Origin: DATFDN01 sp963756495
GTDB lineage: Bacteria; Pseudomonadota; Alphaproteobacteria; Acetobacterales; Acetobacteraceae
NCBI GenBank assembly: GCA_963756495.1
Contig: CAVWNS010000009.1
Location: forward strand, 682,001 to 746,000
Length of the DNA: 64,000 nt
Direction: 5' to 3'
Position numbers and translations under genes: made by a program. Shown piece after piece: positions 46,796-54,545 of the stretch. The notes below the pieces were generated by a model. That model did no database searches. It had not been told where the DNA came from and saw only the letters and a list, made by a program, of their open reading frames with translations. Numbering within the stretch: position 1 is the first letter of the stretch; the number at the start of each line of letters is the position of its first letter.

Positions 46796-48337
46796 ATGCT
46801 GATGTCCGCCGCCGAGTACCGCGACTCCCTGCGCGCCTTCCGCCCGCGCGTGTTCCTGAACGGGACGCGGGTCGAGAGCGTGGCCGACGACCCGCGCCTG
46901 GCGCCGGGGATCGCGGCGATCGGCGTCACCTACGAGTTCGCGCGCCGGCCGGAGCTTGCGCGCGTGATGACCGCGACGGAGGCAGGCACGGGCGCCGCCG
47001 TCAACCGGATGCTGCACGTCAACCGCGACACGGCCGACCTGCTGAGCAAGCTCGAGGCGGTGCGCCTGGTTTGCCAGGAGAGCGGGTGCGCGCAGCGCTA
47101 CCTGACACACGACGCCTTCAACGGCATCTTCCAGGCCACGCACCGCACCGACGCCGAGCACGGCACCGACTATCACGCGCTCTTCCTGGCATACCTGCAT
47201 GACGCGCAAGCGGCGGACCTGACCCTCGGGGTGGCGATGACCGACGGCAAGGGCGATCGCTCCGCCAGGCCGCACGCGCAGGCCAACCCGGATTCCTACA
47301 CCCGCATTGTAGAGCGGCGCTCCGACGGTATCGTCATCAGCGGCGTCAAGGCGATCGTCACCGGCGCGCCCTATGTCCACGCGTTCCTGGTGATGCCGTG
47401 CCGGGCGATGACGCGGGCGGATGCCGATTACGCGCTCTGCTGCGCGGTGCCCGTCGATGCCGATGGGGTGACGATCATCACCCGCCCGGCCGGGCGGCCC
47501 GGCGAGGCGGCGGCGAAGTTCAGCGCCCGCTACGGCCAGGCAACCGGGGTCGTGGTGTTCGACCGCGTGTTCGTGCCCCACGCCGGTGTCTTCCTCGCCG
47601 GCGAGTGGGAGCAGGCGGGCTTCCTCGCGCAGACCTACGCCACCCATCACCGCCATTCCTGCATTGCCGCGCGCGCCGGCTTCGGCGACCTGCTGATCGG
47701 CGCCGGCGCGCTGATGACGGAGGCGAACGGGCTCGACTTCGACGTCCACGCGCACCTGCGCGACGCCATGGTGGAGCTGATCAAGCTCGTCGAGGGGTTC
47801 TATGCCTGCGGCGTCGCCGCTTCCGTCTATGGCGCGGCGGACGCCTCGGGCGCGGTCATGCCGGACACCGTGTTCGCCAATGTGGGCAAGCTGCTGCTGG
47901 CGACTCAGATCTACGAAATGCACCGGCTGGCGCACTACGTCTCGGGCGGGCTGGTGGTCGCCCTGCCCGGGCCGGACGAGGACCACAACCCCGAGACCGC
48001 CGCCAGCCTGGCCGGCCTGCTGCAAGGCCGCGCCGATGTGTCCTACGACAAGCGAATCGAGGTCGCCCGGCTGATGGAGGATCTGACCGCGTCGAACACC
48101 GCCGGCTGGTACTCGATGATCTCGCTGCACGGCGGCGGCAGCCCGGAGGCGATGAAGCGCGAGATCTGGCGCACCTACAACCTGGGCGACAAGGTGGACC
48201 TGGTTGAGCGCCTGCTCGATCGCGGCGTGCTGGCCGACCCCGACCGCAAGATCACCCGCAACCGCCAGCCGGGTCGCTGCTGCGCGCAAGGCTGCGCAAC
48301 TTCGGACCCGAAGGGGTTGTCGAGGGCGGCGGAGTGA
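46796..48337 (+). CDS. AbfD-like flavoprotein (4-hydroxyphenylacetate 3-hydroxylase N-terminal family)
   Basis: A 513-residue protein of the family that contains 4-hydroxybutyryl-CoA dehydratase (AbfD) and FAD hydroxylases. AbfD-like segments: GTDYHALFLAYLHDAQAADL, VAMTDGKGDRSARP, NPDSYTRIVERRSDGIVISG and GFGDLLIGAG. From memory of AbfD, its [4Fe-4S] ligands are two Cys in a CxxxC, then a His and a Cys eight residues apart. Here the first site reads C98-A-Q-R-Y102 and the second H285 with A292, so two ligands are missing. It may bind only flavin. The start has a cggagg RBS; ATG 46802 is an alternative. Confidence 0.82.
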   Translation: MLMSAAEYRDSLRAFRPRVFLNGTRVESVADDPRLAPGIAAIGVTYEFARRPELARVMTATEAGTGAAVNRMLHVNRDTADLLSKLEAVRLVCQESGCAQRYLTHDAFNGIFQATHRTDAEHGTDYHALFLAYLHDAQAADLTLGVAMTDGKGDRSARPHAQANPDSYTRIVERRSDGIVISGVKAIVTGAPYVHAFLVMPCRAMTRADADYALCCAVPVDADGVTIITRPAGRPGEAAAKFSARYGQATGVVVFDRVFVPHAGVFLAGEWEQAGFLAQTYATHHRHSCIAARAGFGDLLIGAGALMTEANGLDFDVHAHLRDAMVELIKLVEGFYACGVAASVYGAADASGAVMPDTVFANVGKLLLATQIYEMHRLAHYVSGGLVVALPGPDEDHNPETAASLAGLLQGRADVSYDKRIEVARLMEDLTASNTAGWYSMISLHGGGSPEAMKREIWRTYNLGDKVDLVERLLDRGVLADPDRKITRNRQPGRCCAQGCATSDPKGLSRAAE

Positions 48338-48344
48338 GAGAGCG

Positions 48345-48411
48345 TTCACCCGCCCCGGCCGCGCACTCTTTCATCATGCGAAAGAGAGTGCCACGGCGCG
48401 TGGCGGGTGAA
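48345..48411. terminator. Large imperfect stem-loop between convergent genes
   Basis: A perfect 10-base outer stem (ttcacccgcc 48345-48354 with ggcgggtgaa 48402-48411) encloses a second inner stem (gcactctttc with gaaagagagtgc, one 2-base bulge). It lies between the AbfD-like gene (+) and the repeat protein gene (-), whose ends face each other, so it may stop transcription in both directions. No strong T-run follows. Confidence 0.55.
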
Positions 48412-48443
48412 ACGGGGGTGGACGCGTTAGACGAACTCGGCCC

Positions 48444-48908
48444 TCAGCACTTCCCGGGGCCGTTCATGGCGAGCTGCTCCTGATCGGCCTTCTGAGCACG
48501 GCCGACGTTCGAACCAAGCTGCTCCTGGTCGGCGTTCTGCGGCCGCCCGGTCGTCTGACCAAGCTGCTCTTGATCGGCGCGCTGCGGCCGGCCAACATTC
48601 TGACCAAGCTGCTCCTGATCGGCACGCTGCGGCCGGCCAACATTCTGACCAAGCTGCTCCTGATCGGCACGCTGCGGCCGGCCGGTCGTCTGACCAAGCT
48701 GCTCCTGGTCGGCGTTCTGCGCTCGCCCCGTCGTCTGACCAAGCTGCTCCTGATCGGTCCGCTGGGCCGCGTTGCAGCCCGTTGCACCGGATGCCGCCAG
48801 CGCGAAGGGGCTCGCCGCGAACGCGAGGCTCAGCCCGAGGGCCAGCGTGCCGAGCGCGCGTCCATGCCGGGGCGCCGTGCCACTCTGCGCTGTCGTGATG
48901 TTGGTCAT
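48444..48908 (-). CDS. Secreted 15-residue tandem-repeat protein
   Basis: A 154-residue protein not matched to any family I know. Residues 1-38 form a signal peptide (LGTLALGLSLAFAASPFALA). After a single cysteine (C45), residues 51-154 are six complete and one partial copies of a 15-residue unit of the form ADQEQLGQ-x-x-GRPQ-x, with x-x being TT or NV. The last copy degenerates to ADQEQLAMNGPGKC. The unit is highly polar and glutamine-rich, and is probably exported to the periplasm or beyond. Two cysteines, C45 and the C-terminal residue, bracket the repeats. It diverges from a DegP/HtrA gene. Confidence 0.8.
   Translation of the reverse strand: MTNITTAQSGTAPRHGRALGTLALGLSLAFAASPFALAASGATGCNAAQRTDQEQLGQTTGRAQNADQEQLGQTTGRPQRADQEQLGQNVGRPQRADQEQLGQNVGRPQRADQEQLGQTTGRPQNADQEQLGSNVGRAQKADQEQLAMNGPGKC
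48447..48758 (-). repeat. 45-bp coding tandem repeat
   Basis: Six full 45-base units and one partial unit inside the repeat-protein gene. Central copies are nearly identical at DNA level (the block ctgaccaagctgctcctgat recurs on the plus strand every 45 bases), which indicates recent duplication or homogenisation. Copy number is likely to vary between strains. Confidence 0.85.
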
Positions 48909-49143
48909 CGCTTTCCGCCTTCTTCTGATTGCGCGGGGAACTGTAGCCAGCCGGCGAAACTGATCGCCCCTCTGGCCTCCTCACCGCCTCACGCGCTATT
49001 TGGCATCGCACTGCGGCAAAGAAACAAGTCCCGCCACACAAACCCGCGAGCAAGCTCGTACGATGCCGCCAGCCTAGCCTGGCAGATCCGTGTACGGCGC
49101 AGGAAACAGGCCGCTTAGGCGGTAGAACGAGAGAGGAGCGCCG

Positions 49144-50550
49144 ATGTTCGGTAAAATGCATGTCAGGCTTGCTCTGCTCGCGGCGGTCGCATTCGGCCTC
49201 GCGACACCGGTGCGGGCCCAAGAGATGCAGTTCGATCAATCCGCCCTGATCCGCAGCTTGCTGCCGATGGTGGTGAACATCACGGCGGTGGTCGCGAACA
49301 CCATCCCGCCGCCGCAAACGGCAAGCGCGGGGGGCGATCCGGGGGTGGCCGCCTCGCCGCAGAAGCGCCAGCTCGGCTCCGGCTTCGTGATCGATCCGCA
49401 AGGCGTGATCGTGACCAACTATCATGTCATCGAGGGCGCTTACAAGATCATCACCACCTTCTCCGACGGCAACCAGTTGGAGGCTCAGGTGCTGGAAGCC
49501 GATCGCCTGTCGGACATCGCGCTGCTCAAGGTCGCCGCGCCCAAGCCGTTGCCAACGGTCCATTGGGCCGACAGCGCGACGGTGCGCGTCGGCGATTCGG
49601 TGCTCGCGATCGGCAATCCGCTCGGGGTCGGTCTGTCCGTCACCGGCGGCATCGTCAGCGCGACCAATCGCAACATCATGGAGACGCCGTACGACGACTA
49701 CATCCAGACCGACGCGCCGATCAACCACGGCAACTCGGGCGGCCCGCTGTTCGACATGCGCGGCAAGGTCGTCGGCATCAACACGGCGATCATCTCGCCG
49801 ACGGCGGGATCGGCGGGAGTCGGGTTCGCCATTCCCGCCGACGACGCGCGCTTCGTCATCGGCCAGCTTCAGCGATACGGCTGGCTCCATCCCGGCTGGA
49901 TGGGCCTGAAGGTGCAGCAGCTGACGCCGGAGATGGCGGAGGCGCTCGGGATGCAGGCGCCGCGGGGTTCGATCGTCGCCAACATCACCCCGGACGGCCC
50001 GGCGGCGATGGCCGGGATCGCGGTGGGCGACATCGTCCTGGATTATAATGGGCAGACGCCTACGGACGAACGCGCGTTGCTGCGCGACATCGCGTCGACC
50101 CGCCCCGGCACGATCGTTGCGTTGAAGATTCGCCGCGGAGCGGAGGAGCTGACCGTGCCGGTCACCATCACCAAATGGCCGAGGCGGATCTGGGAAAACA
50201 TGGATGCCCCGATCCAGCAAGCGAAGCCGACGCGCATCATCACGCCTGATCTCGGCATCAAGGTCGGTGTTCTATCCGACACGCAGCGGGTCACGCTGGC
50301 CACCGATGCCGGGAAACCCGGTGTCCTCGTCACCGCCGTGGCGCCGGATTCCGATGCGGCCCAGCGCGGGATCTTGCCGGGTGACGCCATTCTGCGGGTC
50401 CAGAACCGCGAGATCGCCTCGCCCGCGGATTTCTACGCGGGGCTGGACGAGGCGCGCCGCAGCGGCCGTGATTTCGTGCTCGTACTCGTGCTGCCGAAAA
50501 AGCAGGTGCAGCCCGGTCCGGAGTGGTATGCCCTCCAAATCGCGCCGTGA
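49144..50550 (+). CDS. DegP/HtrA-like trypsin-type serine protease with PDZ domains
   Basis: A 468-residue periplasmic protease: signal peptide (ALLAAVAFGLATPVRA), protease domain with the full triad H94 (VTNYHVIEG), D124 (RLSDIALLKV) and S198 (NHGNSGGPL), a first PDZ near 255-340 (SIVANITPDGPAAMAGIAVG) and a second near 380-455 (VLVTAVAPDSDAAQRGILPG). Such enzymes degrade or refold misfolded envelope proteins. It is transcribed away from the 15-residue repeat protein, with 235 bases between, so both may share a regulatory region. Confidence 0.92.
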   Translation: MFGKMHVRLALLAAVAFGLATPVRAQEMQFDQSALIRSLLPMVVNITAVVANTIPPPQTASAGGDPGVAASPQKRQLGSGFVIDPQGVIVTNYHVIEGAYKIITTFSDGNQLEAQVLEADRLSDIALLKVAAPKPLPTVHWADSATVRVGDSVLAIGNPLGVGLSVTGGIVSATNRNIMETPYDDYIQTDAPINHGNSGGPLFDMRGKVVGINTAIISPTAGSAGVGFAIPADDARFVIGQLQRYGWLHPGWMGLKVQQLTPEMAEALGMQAPRGSIVANITPDGPAAMAGIAVGDIVLDYNGQTPTDERALLRDIASTRPGTIVALKIRRGAEELTVPVTITKWPRRIWENMDAPIQQAKPTRIITPDLGIKVGVLSDTQRVTLATDAGKPGVLVTAVAPDSDAAQRGILPGDAILRVQNREIASPADFYAGLDEARRSGRDFVLVLVLPKKQVQPGPEWYALQIAP

Positions 50551-50588
50551 GGCAGTGGGTGCCGGACGTGGGGGTCGGGAGGCAGGCA

Positions 50589-51912
50589 TCAGCGGAACCC
50601 GACCAGCCGGCCGAGAGGGGCGCCGAGCACCGCGTCGTCGCGCATCACCGCCTGCCCGCGCACGATCGTCGCCACCGGCCAGCCAGTCACGTCCATGCCG
50701 GCGAACGGTGTCCAGCCACACGGCGATACGATCCACGATTCCTCGATCCGCCGGCGCCGCTTCATATCGACCACCGTGAAGTCGGCGTCGTAGCCGGCGG
50801 CAAGCCGTCCCTTCCCGAGCACGCCATAGACCCGCGCCGGCCCCGCGCACATCAGATCGACCAGCCGCGGCAGGCTCAGCCGGCCGGCGTTCACATGGTC
50901 CAGCATCATCGCCACGATGGTCTGCACGCCCGTCAGTCCCGCCGCGCAATCGGGCCAGGGCAGCATCTTCTTTTCGCGCGCGTGCGGCGCATGGTCCGAG
51001 CCCACGGTATCGACCGTCCCGTCGGCAATCGCCGCCCAGGCCGCCTCAAAATGCCGTCGCCCGCGGATGGGCGGGTTCATCACCCCGAAGCCGCCCAGTG
51101 TCTCGTACACGTCCGGCGCCACCTGGGTTAGATGGTTGACCAGCACCTCGACCGAGGCGAGGTCGCGGAAATCCTTCAGGTACGCCAACTCCTCTTCCGT
51201 CGAGACATGCAGGATGTGCGCCGGGCGCCCGGTCTTGCGGGCCAGCGCCATCAGCCGGCGCGTCCCGAGGAACGCCGTCTCCTCGTCGCGCCATTCCATG
51301 TGGGTCGCATACGGCGCGCCGCGCGTGAACAGGGCGCGGCGCGCCTGCAGCGCGGTACTCGTCCTCGCTGTGATAGGCGATGCGCCGGCGTCCCGCGCGC
51401 ATCACCCGCTCCAGGCTCTCGTCGTCCTCCACCAGCAGGTCGCCGGTGGAACTGCCCGCGAAGATCTTGATCGCGCAGACGCCGCGTCCGGTTTCCAGCG
51501 CCGCCAGGTCGGCGATGTTGGTCTTGGTACCGCCGACATAGAGCCCCATGTCGCACCAGGCGGCGCGCTCTACGTACTCTTGTTTCCACGCGAGCCGGTC
51601 GGCATCGACGATGGCGGGCGCGGTGTTGGGCATGTCGAACACCGTCGTGATCCCACCTAGCACGGCCGCCCTGGTGCCGGTGGGAATGGTTTCGACCGTC
51701 GCATCGCCCGGATCGCGCAGATGCGCGTGGCTGTCGATCAGTCCGGGCAGGACATGGAGGCCGCGCGCGTCGATCATCTGGTCGGCGGTCGCACCCGCCG
51801 CGACGCCGAGCGCCGCGATGCGTCCGTCGCGCACGCCGACATCGGTCTGCTCCACGCCCCAGGGCAGGACGCAGGTGCCGTTGCGGATCAGCAGGTCGTA
51901 ATGAGCGGGCAT
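50589..51912 (-). CDS. pyrC: Dihydroorotase, one frameshift
   Basis: A cyclic amidohydrolase of about 440 residues after repair. The ATG at 51912 (ggagg RBS) begins HYDLLIRNGTCVLPWG. The metal site motif is DSHAHLRDPG, IKIFAGSSTGDLLVEDD contains the bridging-lysine region, and VGSDHAPHAREKK carries the catalytic aspartate in the second frame. The frame breaks near 51352 (one extra base); removing it joins EDEYALQARRALFTRG. The pattern fits class I dihydroorotase of pyrimidine synthesis; allantoinase or hydantoinase are less likely. Confidence 0.82.
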
Positions 51913-51941
51913 CGCGATTGCGCCTCCAGTATCGTTCTGAC

Positions 51942-52445
51942 TCAGGCGCCCTTTCCCCAAAGTCGATGGAAGGCGAGGGCCGTCAAAAAGACGTTCGCGT
52001 TCGCGCATCCCTTGACCTTTCGCCACTCCAAGGAGGCCATCATGGCGAACCGAACTGCATTGCGCGCCCACAACTCGTCGGCGATGAAGCCAGTGTCGTA
52101 GTCGGCAACGATCCGCTGATCCTGCAAATCGATAAAATGCCGTGCCACAAACTGGAGGCTAGGCTCGATCGGCAGATCCACAAGAGCGTTTAGCGGCGCT
52201 TTGAGCGGTCCAACTGCGAAAGCCTTGCAGACGTCCTTCATTGTGGAATGCGCAAAGCTCCGGACAACCTTGGCAGCCAAGCCCAACGGGGAAGCGGGAG
52301 CGACGACCTGGCTGGCCTCGGCGATCAAGAGGTGGAACACCGCATAGTACGAAGCGGAAACCGCACGCCTGAGATCGGCTTGGTTCGGACTGTCACATGT
52401 CGCCAGCTGGAACGCCTGTCGCAAAAGTTCGTCATGCAGTGCCAT
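51942..52445 (-). CDS. HEPN-like helical protein of a two-gene cassette
   Basis: A 167-residue, all-helical protein not assigned to a named family. The segment LRRAVSASYYAVFHLLIAEA (residues 25-44) has the R-x-(S/A)-x-x-YYA-x-H pattern of HEPN-type domains, followed by VVRSFAHSTMKDVC. A canonical R-x4-6-H ribonuclease motif is not evident (R62-x3-H66 is the nearest). Its start overlaps the end of the small upstream gene by 14 bases, so the two are translationally coupled. GC content is visibly lower (about 57%) than the neighbouring genes, suggesting acquisition. Frame and overlap make it a real gene; function is unknown. Confidence 0.65.
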   Translation of the reverse strand: MALHDELLRQAFQLATCDSPNQADLRRAVSASYYAVFHLLIAEASQVVAPASPLGLAAKVVRSFAHSTMKDVCKAFAVGPLKAPLNALVDLPIEPSLQFVARHFIDLQDQRIVADYDTGFIADELWARNAVRFAMMASLEWRKVKGCANANVFLTALAFHRLWGKGA

Positions 52446-52773
52446 GCACCCGCTCGTTAACGTGGAAGCGGAAGTACGGCCAGTGACGCACGCCGGATCT
52501 GAGAACTTCGGCAACGATATCGTCGAGCAGGTCGGCAAGGTACGCCACATCTTCCTCTGAGGGTCTCTGATCGCTCTTTGACCAAAGCGAAATCCAAACC
52601 GCCGGTCCGCCGTCCGTATCCTCGCCGAAGGCAAACTCGTTGTCGTCGATTTGCACGTGAGACGGCAAGCGACCTGAGTCCTTTGCCAGCGCTAACCGGC
52701 TGGCGATAATCTGCTGCAGCGTTCCGATCTCTTGCGCCGTCGCAGCGGAGCCATTGACGTCCATTTTTACCAT
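52432..52773 (-). CDS. Small acidic partner of the HEPN-like protein
   Basis: A 113-residue protein (110 if it starts at the in-frame ATG at 52764). It has an N-terminal helix, a beta-rich centre with acidic loops (VQIDDNEFAFGEDTDGG then AVWISLWSKSD), a second helix (PSEEDVAYLADLLDDIVAEV) and a final strand (GVRHWPYFRFHVNER). It shows no nucleotidyltransferase GSx(D/E)xD motif, so this is not a standard MNT-HEPN pair. It is lower in GC than pyrC and asnB on either side and coupled to the HEPN-like gene. I do not recognise the family. Confidence 0.6.
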   Translation of the reverse strand: MVKMDVNGSAATAQEIGTLQQIIASRLALAKDSGRLPSHVQIDDNEFAFGEDTDGGPAVWISLWSKSDQRPSEEDVAYLADLLDDIVAEVLRSGVRHWPYFRFHVNERVHGTA

Positions 52774-52781
52774 CCTGCGCG

Positions 52782-54545
52782 CTACTTTGCCGCCAACGCC
52801 TCGAACACATCCCCCTCGGGCGGCAAGCCCAGTATATGGCATTGATGCCAGAGCGCATAGAACAGCAACACCCAGGCCGCCATCGCCTCGCCGCCGCGGC
52901 CGGAGGCGCGGAACAGCGCCTCCACCCTGTGCGGCTCGGCGATTTCCGCAACCCCAGGCTGGGCGGCGACCAGCGGGCCGAGCCGGGCGCCCTGCCCCTT
53001 GATCCACTCGCCCACAGGCACGGTGAAGCCGCGCTTCGGCGCGAAGGCGCCCGCTTCCGGCAGGTGCCGGTCCAGCCAGCGGCGCAGCAGCCACTTGCCC
53101 ATCCGCTTGCGCACCTTCAGTGCGTCCGGCAGGCGGAACGCGGCGGCGGCGACGGCGGGGTCGAGGAAGGGCGTGCGGCCCTCCACCCCATGCGCCATCA
53201 GGCAGCGATCGAGCTTCAGCAGCAGATCGTGCGGCAGCCAGTCGGCGATGTCGGCGGCCTGGGCGGCCGCGAGCCGCGTGCGCGCGCCCTCGGCCGTGCG
53301 GTTCTCGCTGGCGGCGAAGCCGTCCCGCCATCCGGTCGGCCGGCGCCGCAGCACATCGACCCGGTCGAACACGCCGCGGCCGCGCATCACCCGTCCGCCC
53401 ATCCACCACGGCCGCACCGCGCTGCGATAGCGGCCATAGCCGGCAAACAGCTCGTCGCCCCCCTCGCCGCAGAGCACCACCTTGACGTCCGCGCGCGCCC
53501 GGCGGGCCAGGAACCAGCTCGGGATGATGGCGTAGTCGGCCGCCGGATCGTCCATGCAGGCGACGATCTCGGGCAGGTGGCGCCAGACCATCTGCTCGGT
53601 GATCTCCATCGCCTCGTGCTGCGCGCCGACCGCCTTCGCCAGTGCGGCGGCGTGCGCCCTTTCGTCGGCCGCGCCGGGAACGTCCCACCCGGCGGTGAAG
53701 GCGAGGACGGGGGCGCTGTTCAGCCGCGCCATCAGAGCCAGCAGCGCCGCGCTGTCCACGCCGCCCGAGAGGAACATCCCATACGGCACGTCACTGCGCT
53801 GGTGCAGCAGCACGCTGCTCTCCAGTGCGCCGTCCAACCGCTCCAGCGCGTCGGTTTCGCTGATCTCCTCCGGGCCGCCCTCGGGCAGCGCGGGCAGGCG
53901 GCGACGCTCGACGATGTGGCCTTCCAGGCAGGTCAGGGTCTCGCCGGGCAGCACGCGCTCGATGCCGTCGAAGATCGTCTCCGCCCCGGTGGTGAACTGC
54001 AGCTGGAGCAGCTCCTCGCGCAGCGCCGGCCGCAGCCCGCGCGCGACCAGCCCCGCCGCATGCAGCGCCTGGGGCTCGGAGGCGAAGGCGATCCCGCCTG
54101 GAATCTGCGCGACATAGAGCGGCTTGATCCCGAACGGGTCGCGCGAGAGCGTCACCGTACGGGCGCCGCGGTCGTGGATGGCGATCGCGTACATCCCGCG
54201 CAGGTGGCGCGCGTAGTCGGCGCCGTCGCGGCGGAACAGATGCAGCGGCGGCTCGCAGTCGCTCTCGGTGTGGCACGCCGCGTCCGGAAGTTCGGCGCGC
54301 AACTCCCGGTAATTGTAGATCTCGCCGTTGGCGACCAGGGTGGCGGGCCCGACGAATATCGGCTGGTCGCCGGTGGCGAGGTCGATGATGGCGAGGCGGT
54401 TCTGGGCCAACGCGACGCGGCCGACGACGGCATGGCCGCTGCCGTCCGGCCCGCGATGCGCCATCGCCCCGATCAGGCGCGCGAGCACCGCCGCATCGGG
54501 TGGCGGCGCGCCGGAGGCGAGGGCGAGCCCGGCGATGCCGCACAT
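52782..54545 (-). CDS. asnB: Asparagine synthase (glutamine-hydrolysing) type amidotransferase
   Basis: A 587-residue two-domain enzyme. The class II glutaminase domain begins with the processed nucleophile Cys (MCGIAGL) and has the HRGPDGSG and NGEIYNYREL segments. The synthetase domain has the ATP-pyrophosphatase loop (FLSGGVDSAALLALM) and GEGGDELFAGYGRY. It transfers ammonia from glutamine to aspartate, or in variants to a sugar or peptide carboxylate. Its start overlaps the upstream glycosyltransferase stop by one base (TGATG), so the pair may act on a glycan rather than in plain amino acid supply. Confidence 0.9.
   Translation of the reverse strand: MCGIAGLALASGAPPPDAAVLARLIGAMAHRGPDGSGHAVVGRVALAQNRLAIIDLATGDQPIFVGPATLVANGEIYNYRELRAELPDAACHTESDCEPPLHLFRRDGADYARHLRGMYAIAIHDRGARTVTLSRDPFGIKPLYVAQIPGGIAFASEPQALHAAGLVARGLRPALREELLQLQFTTGAETIFDGIERVLPGETLTCLEGHIVERRRLPALPEGGPEEISETDALERLDGALESSVLLHQRSDVPYGMFLSGGVDSAALLALMARLNSAPVLAFTAGWDVPGAADERAHAAALAKAVGAQHEAMEITEQMVWRHLPEIVACMDDPAADYAIIPSWFLARRARADVKVVLCGEGGDELFAGYGRYRSAVRPWWMGGRVMRGRGVFDRVDVLRRRPTGWRDGFAASENRTAEGARTRLAAAQAADIADWLPHDLLLKLDRCLMAHGVEGRTPFLDPAVAAAAFRLPDALKVRKRMGKWLLRRWLDRHLPEAGAFAPKRGFTVPVGEWIKGQGARLGPLVAAQPGVAEIAEPHRVEALFRASGRGGEAMAAWVLLFYALWHQCHILGLPPEGDVFEALAAK

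Noticed and set aside
48447..48758. CRISPR-like array of 45-base repeats
   Set aside because: The repeats are contiguous with no spacers, stay in frame and encode a 15-residue unit in a protein with a signal peptide.
51942..52773. Standard MNT-HEPN toxin-antitoxin pair
   Set aside because: The partner lacks the GSx-DxD nucleotidyltransferase motif and the HEPN protein lacks a clear R-x4-6-H motif.
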